Shown: in pieces, positions 36,303 to 48,586 of the stretch
Layout: the number at the start of each line of letters is the position of its first letter
Position numbering within the stretch: position 1 is the first letter of the stretch
Assembly: GCA_009760855.2 (NCBI GenBank)
Contig: WPIO01000130.1
Coordinates: forward strand, 124,001 to 188,000
Direction: 5' to 3'
Length of the DNA stretch: 64,000 nt
Source of the DNA: Cristatella mucedo
Taxonomy: Eukaryota > Bryozoa > Phylactolaemata > Cristatellidae
Notes under the pieces: generated by a model
Seen by the model: only the letters and a program-made list of their open reading frames with translations
Told to the model about the DNA's origin: nothing
Databases searched by the model: none
Program-made: the position numbers and the translations under genes

Positions 36303-36418
36303 GCAACTAAAGAGAACTAAATTACTCGTCAGATGCTTCATATATGCCGCAGTTCTCGAGTTCACGAGCCCCGTCGTCAAAGGCGAGAACCTTAACCACT
36401 GGGTGAAAACAAGGCGGC
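36303..36418 (-). mobile_element. SINE-A fragment
   Basis: Minus strand: ACCCAGTGGTTAAGGTTCTCGCC head, box-B region CTCGTGAACTCGAGAACTGC, then GAAGCATCTGACGAGTAATT; the far 3' end is lost. Confidence 0.62.
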
Positions 36419-36729
36419 GTTCATCGGCAGAGGTCACGTGCCGCCCCGAAGCAGGCCGTTTAATTTAGGCAGTGCTCGGTTCAGTAGCATACCGGTGGAC
36501 GTGCCGGCGGCGGCATGCTAAATCCACCCGATTATTACTGCCGATATGTTTACTTTTTCTCAGTTTCCTAAATTATAAGGCCTTAGAGTCGGTTACGCGA
36601 TAATCCACGCCCACGCCGCCTACAAATCAGAGCCAGGTAATCGGCAGTCAGAAATGCACTGGCTGAGTTGTGCTCTAGACTTTGAGCCGCACGAGAGCTT
36701 TTCTACGTTGCGGCTAGTTCTGGAAGACT

Positions 36730-37960
36730 GCAAATCCTCGGCGCTGTCAATATAAATGTACTTCCCTATAACAATAGACTTCTCCGCGCTACGACTTTGG
36801 ACGCGCTCTCGTAAGGTAGGGGGCGCCTTTCGTTCCAGTCACGCTCCGCTTCCGCCGCCGTACCTGTGCGCATTGGCGCTGCACCAAGTCGCTTGCCGCG
36901 ACTCCAGCTCCTGCGCCGGCCGCAGGCAGTTTTCGAGTGTCGGCTGAGACTAGCACCGCTACGAGCGCAGGCAGCGCGTGCGTCCTAGCTCTTCGCGGGA
37001 GCGGAAGCGGAAGCCCTGAGGTTCTCAGGCCCTGCTCTCACCAGGTGCTAGTAGCGCTCTAGTTTCTTCAGCCGCCTCGACGTCAGCTATCCAATCTAAG
37101 CCGGCGCGAGCCGCGGGATTTGCTGAATGAAAAATAAAACGCGCTCTCGGTCATTTCTAGAGACTCGGCAGAGAGCCGGCTCGGCGGCAGCAGCAGCAGT
37201 AGCTTCCTCGAGCGAATTAGCCGCCCGCCATTACGGTTTCGCTTCGACCGAGCCTCGGGTCTCGGCCCAGGGTCTCGCGATAGCGATCAGAAGCCTGGTC
37301 GAGCGCACCGGCTCGGCTCTGCGCGTGCGAGCGCTCGTCCTCTGACGCGAAAGAAGCAGCTGTCAGCTTCCGGTAGTACAGCGATTGGTGTCTTCGTCTG
37401 TACTACCGTAGCCGCACTACGGTACGAGTTACGGCTGCTGTCGCAGCAGCAGCAGTGTGCCGCGGTCATCGTTCGCATCGGCGACCAAACCGTCTTGCCG
37501 CCGCGTTGACTCGGCCGGCTGCACCGCGTCAACAGAGGCCATTATTTTACGAACAGCTCTCCGCTCTGTGAGCTCACGCCGCGGCAGAGCCGCACGCGGA
37601 GCGACTCCAGCTGCGTGCTGCGGTACGAGACGGAGCTGCCCATCAAGGGCGCCTATTGTCGTCCGGCTGTCCCCCATCTGTCTCTAATATGCAAATCGAG
37701 GGGTCGCATGGCTGCCACATGTGAGTGCTAACGAGACCTATGCCCAGTACGAAGTGCACGTCTGTCAGTACGAGTACCGGTACGAGTCGCTCGAAAGGTC
37801 AGCTCAGCGCTGCTTCATTGCCGCACAGAGCTGCAGCTGTTGTTGTAGATATCGCGAAACCGAAGCCATCCGTGCGGTTGCAAACGACGCAGCTGAACGC
37901 GAAACAATTGCTAGTCATTCACTCTTGGCTATTGCTTTATTTCGCAGTGCTTTGTAGAGC
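36730..37960. promoter_or_regulatory. GC-rich, CpG-rich island with promoter-like motifs (inside intron 2)
   Basis: Much richer in G, C and CG than its surroundings. Plus-strand features: TATAAAT near 36,751, GACGTCAG (CRE-like) near 37,079 followed by CTATCCAATC (CCAAT box), and an ATG frame from 37,127. Several frames are open on both strands, including 37,505-37,720 on plus (HYFTNSSPLCELTPR; CVLRYETELPIKGAYC), which ends at the donor-like CCACAT|GTGAGTGC. An internal promoter or nested exon is possible. High GC alone lengthens open frames. Confidence 0.35.
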
Positions 37961-38239
37961 GCCTCCACTGAGATTTGGCTCCCTATAGGGCAATGGCAAT
38001 GACCTTTTATTATTTTTATTTCTGTCTTTGTTTTATGGATTTCGTCCACATCCATTTGACAGCGATAGCAAAGCAACACAATCACGTAAATCAGCAATAG
38101 CTAGACTCGATGCGAATGGGCTAAGGATCTGCCGCTGAGCGTAAGAGTCAGCAGGTCGGTCCGGAGCCCCCGGAAGTAAGAGCCCCCCCCCCGTAGGAGC
38201 CCCTCGGGAGTTCCTCCAGGACCCGACTTGTTCAACAGC

Positions 38240-38398
38240 AAAAAATAAAAGTAATAAAATGCTTGCTGATTTAGCAGCCTGCTTTTTTATGTCGGTAGAA
38301 GAGCCTTAGAGGCCATCACCACCGCTCGCAGCGGCCATACAAGATAGCCCACCGCAGGATTCGAGCCCACGACCTCGGGCCGAGGTCGTGAAGAGCAA
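38240..38398 (-). mobile_element. SINE-B (tRNA-derived)
   Basis: Minus strand: CTTCACGACCTCGGCCCGAGG, GTGGGCTCGAATCCTGCGGTGGGC, GCGGTGGTGATGGCCTCTAAGG, and an end with GCTGCTAAATCAGCA and TATT-like repeats. Confidence 0.7.
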
Positions 38399-39389
38399 GA
38401 GAATCCGGCTTATTCCCTCCCTCTGCTCAGGCCAGTGGAATGTATCACCTCGAGCCTTCCTCTCGAATAATTCGCCCCAACCGTGCCTAGCCAAGCGCTC
38501 CTGCTTGCAGAAGCGGAACCCGATGCGGGTTGCAGGGCACTGCTGCTATTCTTGCTTTGAAACTTGCCCCCTGCCAAAGTCGGCGGGCTCGTTCAACTGA
38601 ATGGAATTAGCTATGTTTTTTATTGCATTCAGTGCAGAGCTCGCGGCGGTGCAGAAGCGGACGCTGCCGCTGCTCGACCGGATAACGGCTGCGGCGGCTG
38701 TGGCGAAGCAGTCGCTGTTCTCGCTGCACTCGTCAGCACCAAAGCTCGCAGCCCCGAGAATTGTAGTTCCGAGAAGTCCCAACTTAGATACTTCACCGTT
38801 ACCTGGAATGCCTCGCTGCTGCTCTCTCGTTCTGCTGCCTCGCGTCCTGTCCCTACTGTCTCCACTGTCTCGTCCTTCTGTATCTCATCTCTCAGCTCCA
38901 CTCTCTCGTCTAATTTGCTGTCGTCCGTCGGAGCCGCTGCTTCTATTCCTAGCTCTTCCTCTTGAAGCCAGATCGGGATTGCACCCGGAGCTCCAGCCCA
39001 GCCAGCCAGCCAGTCCATATTATTCAGCTACTAGCCGGCGATTTAATTAGAGCTTCGTCTCGGGCTTGGAGAGTTCACAAGCTTGCGAGCGGTTGGTTGG
39101 AGCAACATTATCCTGGTTCTCGGGCGACAAGCTATACGATCTGCCGAAGCCGAATCCCGATGCCGAAAGCCAAACAGCTGCACGGTATCAGACTTGGACC
39201 GCCGGCAAACTAATTGAAATGCTTAAGCAATACAAATAAACGAAACCAGCCTAGTAATAGGGAATGAGCTGAATCAGCCCTAGCGTTGGTCGGGTGGGGA
39301 GGTGGTTGACGTAGCAGTGTCTCTCGGGCTACGCCAGAGCCGTCGATTCTTTAGCCAGCAAATCAGACGCCTGCGGGGAAAGCAGAAAG

Positions 39390-39540
39390 CGGCAAGGTGC
39401 TCGCTCTTCATGACCGAGGTCGTGGGTTCGAATCCTGCATCAGTGGGCGATCATTTATTGCCAACCGCAAGCGATGGTGACAGCCGTTAAGGCTCTTCTG
39501 CCGTTATACAAATGAGGCTGCTAAATCAGCTAATATGATT
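39390..39540 (+). mobile_element. SINE-B (tRNA-derived)
   Basis: GGCAAGGTGCTCGCTCTTCATGACC, box B GAGGTCGTGGGTTCGAATCC, GTGGGCGATCATTTATTGCC, GCGATGGTGACAGCCGTTAAGG, end TTATACAAATGAGGCTGCTAAATCAGC. Confidence 0.73.
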
Positions 39541-39929
39541 CAATTCCCTATCACGCCCCTTAAACTACAAACCGCACAGCGAAGTGCTTCCTGCGGACGC
39601 TTTCGGTGCACCTGCCCGTGTCGCCCAGGCGAGGGCTTCGCAGGTGCGTGCCCGCAGCAGACGGAAGCAAATTTGCTCAAAGTGCAGCAGCTCAACAGGC
39701 TACCGGCGGCTTAAGAGGGTAGGAGCCTTAGCGCGGAACCTACGGGCATCTGTCAGCAACGTTCTGCCGGCAGGGAGTCGTGCCGAAAGGGATAAAGGCG
39801 GCCCCATAGCTTCTCCCTCCCGACAGATCTGTAAGAAGTGGGCCGCCCGGCACGTTCCTTCACGTCAACCGTGATTTCCTGAGGGGGTTACAACCTGCAG
39901 TTTGATCCTCATAATGTTTTGTAAAGTAG

Positions 39930-39982
39930 TTTCGTGTGTGACTCCACAAAGACTGCGTGGGTGTTATGCAGAACAGTTTTCT
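39930..39982 (-). mobile_element. LINE-B terminal fragment
   Basis: CACAAAGACTGCGTGGGTGT and the following bases match the terminal 50 bases of the inverted LINE-B copy at 58,850. Very short. Confidence 0.35.
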
Positions 39983-40194
39983 TCAGCGATATCAATTCTA
40001 TGCGCTTTCGGTATGTACGCATGTCCTCGTGCAGTTCAGAATCCATAACCTACGCAGCCTTGGCGAGCACAGTGTGCCTGGCCGACCCCCGAGAGAAGGC
40101 TTCATCCTCTACATATGGAGATAGTGGGATCGCCCTACATTGTACGTTAGTACTTGCTTTAGCGATAGGGTATAAGCTAAGCTGACACTTGATT

Positions 40195-41110
40195 ATTAAT
40201 AGTAATTATTGCTATAATAATACATTTGTTATACACCCGCAGAGAGCTCAATCTTTTTCGAGGCACTTCACATTTGCTGTCAAGGAAGCATGATCGAATG
40301 TTTATTTGTAGCATACCCAATGGCGACAAGCAAAATACGGTTAGAGGTGTAATGCACGGGGTTAACGTGCAAATATGGTTAGTGGCAGTATGCACAGTGT
40401 CAGCACGCATAAGCATACAAAGGACGAATCACACAGACCCACTGAATGAATGCTGTAATAAATAGATTCGTTTTTAGCATCTTTTGTAATGTGGTCAAGT
40501 CAGGGGATGTCGTAACGCCAGTTGGATGTGCTTTCAAGGCTCTGTGAGCGTAGGAACTAAAGGTACAATCTCAAAAGGATTTTAGATTCATGCAAGGTAT
40601 AGGTAAACGATTGGATTCCGAAAGTGGGCGATACGATGCTTAGCCTGGTGGGGGAGTAGATCTGATAGATAGGTTGGAGCCAAAGAATTGAGGGTACCAA
40701 AATTGAGTGGCAGAACCTTAAAGTCGATGCGTTGCTTGACTGGGAGCCAGCGCAGGTCGGCAAGAAGTGGTGTGATGTGGCAACTGCGATGCTCACGACA
40801 GACAAGACTAGCTGCAGAGTTTTTCACCAGCAGTTAGCGCCGAAAAGCACAGGCTTGTAGACCAGCAAGCAGTGAGTTACAGAAGTCGAGACGGGATTAT
40901 GTCAAAAATTCATGGGCCAATTTAAATGTGGTATCCCCGTCTAAAAGAGTCTGAGTTTTAGCACCGGTACTAGCTGAAAGAAGGCAGACTTGACTGCAGA
41001 GCTGACGTAGTCGTCTAATGAAAGGTCACTTTAGAATAGAACGCCTAGATTCCGTGCAGTATAACTAAGGTGCACATCGGTTGCTGTCTTACCCCTTATC
41101 AGCTCGAGAC
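40195..41110 (-). mobile_element. LINE-A retrotransposon, 3'-truncated fragment
   Basis: The minus strand reads AASLVCREHRSCHITPLLADLRWLPVKQ and further C-terminal reverse-transcriptase residues, down to the tail with TAAT repeats at 40,195-40,230. Upstream it extends to about 41,110 (AYFQ and ARNL equivalents are recognisable in the DNA near 40,980-41,050). Sense orientation within intron 2 of the Ig receptor gene. Confidence 0.7.
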
Positions 41111-42265
41111 CGTTGACCGTTGAACGACAGAACTGTGGGTTGAGTAGACGTTGCATGAGTGGGGACCACTTTCAGTGACGTCCGCACCACAGTTGAAGCT
41201 TAGACAACCCTAATTTTCAGCAAGGTAGGCCTCCCAAAGTCGTGCTCGTGAGCCTTAATATCCATCAGCACACAGACTCGTGGCCGGTTAGTTTGGCGGT
41301 CGTCGTCCGGTCTTGCACACGAGCACGTGTTGCTAAATGTTGAACAGTGTTGATTTTGAGCGGGCTGAAAGCTTATCGTGAAGTAGCCAAGAAGCTGGAA
41401 GCCGACGCGGCGGCAGCATTCCTTAACTTTAATCTCGCCTTGAACTCGCACCATAAGCAAGTAAGTAAGCACTCTTCGAGCGTCTCTGCCGGGGCCGAGA
41501 TCTACGGCTTCGGCTATCTCGTCGCTCGTGCTCGGGTCACACTACGGGATCCGTGGCGCCGAGGAGTATAATCGATTCCCATTTAAGTTGCCCACCGGAA
41601 GATGTCAGCATGCCTTTACCCTCAGTCCGCAGAGCTTGGACACGTCCCTCTGACCACTGAGCGGTTATTGATAAAGCATTCGTCAAGACTGGTAGCTGTA
41701 GAGCCAGCAATCAGCCCAAAACCCATATTAAGTTACGAATCGATCGCGGTCGTATTAGTTCTATTTTTAATTAGCTTACTATATCTCGGTATCAACTGGG
41801 TACTCTAAAACCGTGTAGACATTTACTGCGGTTTTTAAAATGATCCTGGACTTGCTTTTCAAGGCAAAGATATTTAGCTGTGTCTCTGACATTTGAAAGA
41901 TTGCCACGACTCGGTAATTTAGCAGCAGATACCAGCCAACCAAATAATTACAATAATAACAACAATAGTAATAGGCTGTTTGCATTGTGATCAATGACAA
42001 CTAAATCGCTACTAGTATGCTTTACAACTGGCTGCAAGAGAATAAATAACCAAGGGAACGGGAAACTCGTGGTATCCTTCTTGGACGAGTATGCACGTAA
42101 ATGCAAACGCTAGCAAGAAGACACAGAGAGCCATGCTCTCACTTTAAGGCCATGCTTTCCACGGCTCCTCCTTTATCTAGAGATAAAAAGATGGCTCGTT
42201 TCTCTTTCCCTTGCTTCAAGAAATCTCTTTCTCTGACTTCAAGAACATTGCATTCAAAAATGTGT

Positions 42266-42540
42266 AATTCATTTGCATAGTGCTCGAGATAATTTAATTT
42301 CTATCCAGGCGTTTCGCATTTGCCACAGGGTTGAGCCCACGACCTGTGCCCTTAGGTGTTTGCCATGGGGCACAGTTGGTCGCTCCTCTTGACCCAGGTC
42401 GTGAGTTTTAGCGCTGCAGTGTGCGATCCTTTGTTGTCCACTGCCAGTTGTACAGATACTTCTACCGCTTTACAAATGAGGTTGCTGAATCGGCTTTAGG
42501 TCGTCAAAGGCGAGCACCTTACTCCTGGGCCAAAACAGTG
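42266..42540 (-). mobile_element. SINE-A split by a nested SINE-B insertion
   Basis: The minus-strand SINE-A tail and box-B region occupy 42,266-42,345 (GGCTCAACCCTGTGGCAAAT; GCGAAACGCCTGGATAGAAA). Its head resumes at about 42,501-42,540 (GGCCCAGGAGTAAGGTGCTC). A plus-strand SINE-B occupies the middle. Confidence 0.62.
42346..42500 (+). mobile_element. SINE-B nested inside SINE-A
   Basis: Head GGGGCACAGTTGGTCGCTCC, box-B-like CAGGTCGTGAGTTTTAGCGC, body GTGTGCGATCCTTTGTTGTCCACTGC, and end TTTACAAATGAGGTTGCTGA as in other SINE-B copies. Confidence 0.62.
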
Positions 42541-43100
42541 CACATGATCTGCTATTGCAGGCTCGTAGTGGTGGAGCTGGCTTACTAACACGCGATTCGA
42601 GAATCTGACAGTCTAACAATGCACAACAAAGCTATAAAAAAACGCTAACTAGCAGTGCCATCGGGGCTGTCTGGTGCCTCCAGCTGTTATACGCGACCGC
42701 CCTGTGGCCGCCCAAAAGCAATCACCGACGCCAAAAGATCGTGCCCATTGAATACGGCCGTTGCGTGAGGGCACCTGCTGTAGGTGAATACCAACGAGCT
42801 GCTACACCTGGTGTCAAGTCTGAAAAACCATTTTCATCTGTTCTTCGATAGCAGCGTCTCGTCGCTGCCTGTATGCTCAGGTTTTCTCTCAATTCATCTA
42901 TCTTTATCTTTTTCCCAAATAGCCTTAGTCGACGGTGATTGGATGGTGAGTCGATGGAGATGGCAGTGATTAGATCGGAAGTCTGTCAGTCGCTCCATAT
43001 ACTATAGCAATCTACCGCTACGATAAGCTAGGTTAGCTAATTATTTTATCCGTTCATGACGTAGCATTTCATTGAGTACTTCAAGCATTGTCCATAGTCA

Positions 43101-43124
43101 TACAGAGAGAGAGAGAGAGAGAGC
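43101..43124. repeat. Short (GA)n microsatellite
   Basis: About 11 GA units, in intron 2 of the Ig receptor gene. Confidence 0.85.
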
Positions 43125-43759
43125 AAGGAAATGTTACGTGCCAGAAAAGATGGGATAGGTTAAGGGGGGTAGGTAATTTGCTTATTTGCTTATGCAGTCG
43201 TAGTTGAAATTGGGCATTAAAATGCAATTACTTCACAGGACTGCGAACTAAAAGGGTAGCTCAAAGGGTTGCCACGACATTCCAGAAGCTTGAGCTCAAC
43301 ATTACAACCTCATTTGCTATCGCCTGAACGCTTCCGGCACTTCCGCCGCTCGGGCACTTTCGCCGCTTCTGGCACTACCGCTGAGACCAGCTGACTTGAC
43401 ATATTGGAAACCCTTCAGATTTTTGTGAAGGGATTTTTTTGTAATTTGGGCTTCTGTACCTTGTGTTTACCAGTTTCTTTTATTGGCTCATAGTTAATTG
43501 TAGACTTTAAATTCACAACCAGAACACTTTTTCGAAGAATATAAATCGAAATCCTAAAAGAAATTAAGCTGAAACAATAAGACCTTCTCTCGACCAACAA
43601 CGTTGCCGGAGAGACGGAGGAAAAAACAAACGCACGATGGCGGCGGGAGAAACTTTGCCCCTTAGACACGACGGGCGTAAACTAAGACCCTAGCATGAAC
43701 TGCTGTGCTGGTCTTAGATCATAGATCACAGGGATTTATTGAAATCATGACAGTAATAT

Positions 43760-43825
43760 AACATTAACGTAGCTCTCCAAGAGAACTAAGTCTCACTGTA
43801 AGCACTCTAAATATGCTGAAACGGA
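43760..43825 (-). mobile_element. SINE-A/LINE tail fragment
   Basis: Minus-strand CTTACAGTGAGACTTAGTTC and TCTTGGAGAGCTACG follow the tail pattern. The sequence upstream is not recognised. Confidence 0.3.
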
Positions 43826-45597
43826 AGCATGTCATTTAATTACTAATTGTGTGCACTATTTCAGCTCACCTGAGAATACAGAGGATTATCCACGTAGACT
43901 GGGCAAAGGTGCTGAAGAGCAAGTAAGGTTTTTGATCGTTTTTGAATGTTGGTAAATCGAGAGATGACGTGATGTCCTTGTCATTGACAGAGAAATGTTA
44001 CTCCAAAGTGGGGCGAATAACTAGGATGTGGGAAAGCAACGGTGCTTGTACAGATATAGTGCGGGAACACCTTAGATTGGAGTAGCTGCGTTAGCTCTCA
44101 GGTGCGGATTAGTAATAATTAAGCTATGTGAGGCTCTGGTACTAATTAAAATAACTGTATCGTGTAACTGGAATTGCGCAATGAGACTTCGACGACGATT
44201 GCGAGTGACTATGGCCTCATTTTTCTGTTGGCGGGAATACCGGGTCCTAGTTAACCCTCCCCAAGGACTCCCTCTCCTCGAGCAGTTACAATTGCACGCT
44301 TGACGATTGGTGCGAAGTGGCGAGTGGTGAACCGCTGGGGCCACCGCGCCAGCCTGAGGTTCAGACGGCAATAATCTGAAGTCTCCGCTTTAGCTAAACG
44401 GCCGAGTCTATAAAATTATACTAAAAAATCACTGCGGACCTGTCAATAGTGTAATGCCGCCAATCTCTCGTTTAGCACTGCCCTCTGTTGGAGAAGGGGG
44501 TTAGCCCAGCGCTTGATCTGAGACCCGGAAGCTAAAGCCACGGAATTCCTTGTTTCTCGACGAAGCTAAAGACAGCAGAATATAGAATGCAAGTGTAACT
44601 TTGGTTGAACGATCTGTAGGAGGATTTATATAGCTTTGAAAGGACCCCTCACCAGACGAATCAAGGGGACACTAAAATTAGCACTGCAGCAGAAAGTTTG
44701 CTGACCACAGTTATTCCTGCAGGAGTCACACGAGTGCAGCTCAGATCCTTGATTTCAGCTGATCAATGCCCTTCGCGGCCAGGAGCGTGCGTCATCACTG
44801 CTCATTAGATTAATCGTTTGAGATCTAAAATTGCTTGAGACTTTTGATTGTACGAATTTAGAATATCGTCTGACCGCTTAGACTGACCATCCTCTGCCTG
44901 AAAGTGTCTTTATCGGGCAGTCACTCACTCTGCCGACCAAGCCACACAGAATGCCGGTAAAGCGACATGTAGATGGCTGCTCTACAGACATTAATTCTGA
45001 GCACGTCTCTTGCAGCTGACTCATCATCAAAAGGACCCTCTAAAAATCAAAGCGTTTCTTTACTGGATTGTCCGTAGCCGATGCCCGTGCGGGAGTGCGA
45101 AAAAACTACAGTTAGATAGAAAGCACTCACAAAACATGGCGCCGCTCACCAGGTTCGATTGGCTTATACAATCTTCCATTGTGGCCTGCAGTGCCTATCC
45201 AGCCTTACTTGCTCCAGGTGAAACATAGTACTCCCTAGGGTGCTTTCAGCGCTATTTAATTTCGCTTGCGACTAAGTAAGCATTTTTTTATTTCACTAAA
45301 GGCCGACGAAGGAGCGTTCGGTGGGCGAATCTTGTCATTCCATGGCACAGAGTGCGTTGGCGGATTCAAAGTAGCCAGGCAGCTTTGGCACGTTTGACAG
45401 TGTGCCTTAATATCGCCAGGCAATCTGTTTTGTGAATTCCGCAGAATCTTCCGGAACAGCGCCGCCTCTGCCAGAGGACAGAGCAAAGCGCTTCCGCATT
45501 CGGTGCCTGCATACGGCAGCTTTCGCTAAAAACACTACGCTGCTGCTACAGATCGTACGTCGCACTACTTCTGCTGCTGACGCCGCGGCAGCATTAC

Positions 45598-45788
45598 CTG
45601 ATCTCTGTTGGCAATTGTGATTCTCTCATCGCTGCTCCTCTGTAGTAGCTTGTACCACACTACTGTGCCATTCCGCTGGGTGTCTCGCAGGCTGCAGACG
45701 AGCGTCATGTTCTCCCCTTGGTGAAGGTAACCCGACGAGCTTCGAACCTCGGCACTGTACACGCCCAGCGCCTCGCCTGGCAGAAGCA
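45598..45788 (-). CDS. Ig receptor exon 2: end of signal peptide and first half of Ig1
   Basis: Acceptor ATCCCACTTGCAG| and donor GATCAG|GTAATG bound 191 nt, phase 1 to 0, coding residues 25-88. The G from exon 1 makes Val25, and LLPGEALG finishes the signal peptide, with likely cleavage near Gly33/Val34. The Ig1 half shows GENMTLVC (B-strand Cys56) and VVWYK (C-strand Trp69), the usual 13-residue spacing. Sequons are N51-M-T and N64-G-T. Splitting an Ig domain with a phase-0 intron after the C-C' region also occurs in Ig3 of this gene (exons 7/8). Confidence 0.85.
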
Positions 45789-45974
45789 CTGCAAGTGGGA
45801 TACATGAAGGGACATCGCGCGGATAACACTTGCTGGCATTTTCCAGCCTGGCCCTATGCGATGCAAAAAAGGAGACGCAAAGCAAACAAAGTATTAATTA
45901 AATTTGTATAGCCTCAGATATACTCGGATGATGACCTTGCCATTTTTTATAACTGCACGCCAGTTGATCCGGTT

Positions 45975-46510
45975 GCAAATAATAATTATTATTATAATAA
46001 TAATGATGATGATTTGATATAGCGCCCTCAGAGAACGTAATCTCTTTCACTGCACTTTACATTTGCTACAAAAGAGGCACGATCGAATGGTTAGCGGTAA
46101 AATGCCCAATAAACAACAAGAATAATATGGTTAGGGTGACATGCACAGGGTCAGCATGTAAGTTTGGTTAGTAGCAGCATGCACAGTGTCAGCATGCATA
46201 AGCACATAAAAGACGAATCGCAGGGACCCACTAAATGCTGTCATAAATAGATGCGTTTTGTTTCCTTTTAAATGTGGACTAGTCAGGAGATGTCGTGACG
46301 CAAGTCGCGAGTGAGTTCCAGGGTTTGGGAGCATACGAACTAAAGGCACGGTATCCAAAGGATTTGAGATTTGTACGAGGTATGGGTAAACAGCTAGATT
46401 CCGAAAAGCGGGTGGTATGATGCGTAGCCTGGTGGGGGATTTGACCTGATAGGTAGGCTAGAGCCAAAGAATGAAGGCACCTAAATTTGAGTGACAAAAC
46501 CTTGAAGTCA
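45975..46510 (-). mobile_element. LINE-A retrotransposon, 3' end
   Basis: The minus strand reads SLKFRCLHSLALAYLSGQIPHQATHHTT and AFSSYAPKPWNSLATCVTTSPD, the C-terminal part of the LINE-A ORF, then the GCGC hairpin tail and TAAT repeats at 45,975-46,020. It lies in intron 1 of the Ig receptor gene. Confidence 0.7.
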
Positions 46511-47334
46511 TATAATGGTTCTGTCTGCTATAGTGTGCTTCTCCGGAGTCTCCTGTAATAAAGTCTGCTGCTATTCCCGAGCCGAGCAATACATTATCTG
46601 CTTCTCTCTATGCTCCCAATACATTTTCTACTTCTCCCTTTAAATTATGCACTTCTCTCGATGCTACCTATATATTATCTCCATCTACCAATACATTGTT
46701 TCCTTTCTCGAGGCTCCCGAAGTAATGTTCAATTCTCCGGAGGCTCGCTGTATATAATCTGTGTGCCCACAAAACTATGCTCGCGCAATCTCACTTCAGC
46801 TTTCTGAGTCGAAGTTAAACTTATTTCAGTTTTCTGTCAAAATCGACCCACCACTGGGTTGCAGTAGGCGAGACAAACTCGCACCATGCATATTCTATGC
46901 GTGCGTATGAAGCTTTTTTTCACTGACGGGTCAGTCCTTCACCCGCGTTGAAAGCGACGCCGATGTACTGCAGGACCCAAGACCAAGTTCCCTGATAAAA
47001 ATTGCAGTGACCAAAGATTAAGCAGCGATGCTCCGAGACTCACTGAAAGATGACATGTAACTGAGTGCCTTGGTGGATTTAGTCCGAGAATAACCAAATA
47101 ATTACTTCCAGTTGTGCCAATGTCTTTCCCCTAAGACAAACCTTCGAATAACTCAGAAACCGAGTATACGCCTTTACATTTGAGTGCGATTGAGTGAGCG
47201 ATTGAGTGAGTATTACTACTAACCAGGGGTCCTAATAACCAGCGGCCGTGAACTTGTTTTATTCTCTTGCATGCTTTCCTAAGCAGACTAGCGTACTTTT
47301 ATTCGTCGTTGGTAATTGCTCCTCTGCAGCGACT

Positions 47335-47405
47335 TGTTAAGCACCTGAAGAAATATTAAGTTCTCTCATGGCGCTATACTAAAGACCTATTATCACCATT
47401 ATTCC
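47335..47405 (+). mobile_element. SINE-A tail fragment
   Basis: AAGCACCTGAAGAAATATTA, AGTTCTCTCATGGCGCTATA and an ATT-repeat end match the SINE-A 3' body; the head is missing. Confidence 0.5.
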
Positions 47406-47881
47406 AATAATGTAGCTTAATACCCGAGCATAAACATTAGTAGCGAATTTAAGTAGCGACAGCGAGGCTTGGCAGCATTTTCGCAGTGCAAACCTTTGAC
47501 GTGCATCCTAATGACCCGATAGAAGAGATGAGGACAGCATTGGTGTCTGCTCTCGCTTGTCTGAGCTCGAAAGCACAGATCGATGTCCGCAGCAATGTCA
47601 CATGTCTGATAAGACATCGAGTACAAAGGAACGCCCTGTAGCACTTCGATCCGTTGCTGTCTTATCCTACCGATGGGTAGACTGTCTCAATATTCCAATT
47701 GACACACGCACACGCAAACACGCACCTACGCAGACACTCGTACGCGCGCGCGCGCAAGCACACACACACAGTCGGCTAGCTACTGCGATTCCTGCCCTAA
47801 GACTGGCACAGCGAGAGCAGTAATCTCGGCTGCTGGCGCCGGTGGCAGACAGGTGCAAGAAATGCTGCGGCTGTCGCTTAC

Positions 47882-47954
47882 CGATCGGCATGAGTGCGAA
47901 CAAGGCGTGCTTGAGACGGCCAGAGAGGCTGCGGCACTGATTCCTACGTAGCAT
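47882..47954 (-). CDS. Ig receptor exon 1: start codon and first part of signal peptide
   Basis: Codes residues 1-24 and the first base of codon 25. It starts MLRRNQCRSL, a basic n-region, and enters a hydrophobic core (ALFALMPI) that exon 2 completes as VLLPGEALG. The chosen ATG has A at -3 (AGGATGC). The exon ends ATCG|GTAAGCG, a strong donor, in phase 1. The frame stays open upstream to at least 48,215, so a longer start is formally possible, but it would bury the signal peptide behind a low-complexity Ala/Thr-rich stretch. The ATG at 47,954 is therefore preferred. No promoter motif was recognised upstream. Confidence 0.6.
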
Positions 47955-48586
47955 CCTCAATGCGACCGTCTGGTCGGCGTCGGCAGCGGTGGCCGTTGTG
48001 GTCGGCAGCGAAGTTCCCCCCAGACTGCAGCAACCGCACCGAGTGGAATTGTGCGTGAGCGTGCACCTGCCGAGCTGCCCCCGCACAAGTGCTGCTTTGT
48101 GCAAGCCGGCTGCCAGGGGTTGGAAGCTGGGTCGTGTGCTGTTAATTACGATCGACGGTTGCCAACAGTGCATGGCGGTAGCGGTAGCGAGGGCTGTTGA
48201 CCGGCGATCGGCCATTAGTCATGCAGAGGTGAGCTGCACGGTTGCACGGACTCATGCAACTAATAGCAAGCCAGCACGCAGGTTCATTCCGTTGGGCCAG
48301 TCTGCGGGGTTGCCCATGGCGACTGCTCGCAAATCTCGGCGCCAATTAGCAAGTCGACCGTAGGTCGACTTCGTGCAATGAGCTTTTCTTCAAGCAAAAG
48401 CTAGAGTTTTAGGTTATTTTGTTCGTGATTAGAAATATATTTGCGGGCTCTTCTAAAGTTTCTTATAGCTACGAGCAATCCCGCATGCGACGTACTTGCG
48501 ACTCAGTTGTCATGGATTGCATTTTATAAACTCTATTACTGCAAATAGCATGATGGATCACCCTGTAAAGATTTTTTCCAAACGAC

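Larger units (their letters stand above)
42970..45590. other. Intron 2 sequence, nothing recognised apart from a short tail fragment and microsatellite
   Basis: Unique DNA immediately downstream of Ig receptor exon 2. Short open frames on both strands do not end at convincing splice sites. Confidence 0.35.

Noticed and set aside
38546-39050. Overlapping open frames on both strands, including an acidic minus-strand stretch ending TTCCAG|GTAACGG
   Set aside because: The purine-rich strand gives Glu/Arg/Asp-rich peptides by composition, all six frames are unusually open, and no domain is seen.
39395-39450. tRNA-like sequence with box-B GGTTCGAATCC (also in all other SINE heads)
   Set aside because: It is the head of a SINE with no complete cloverleaf or tRNA 3' end; no genuine tRNA gene was seen in the window.
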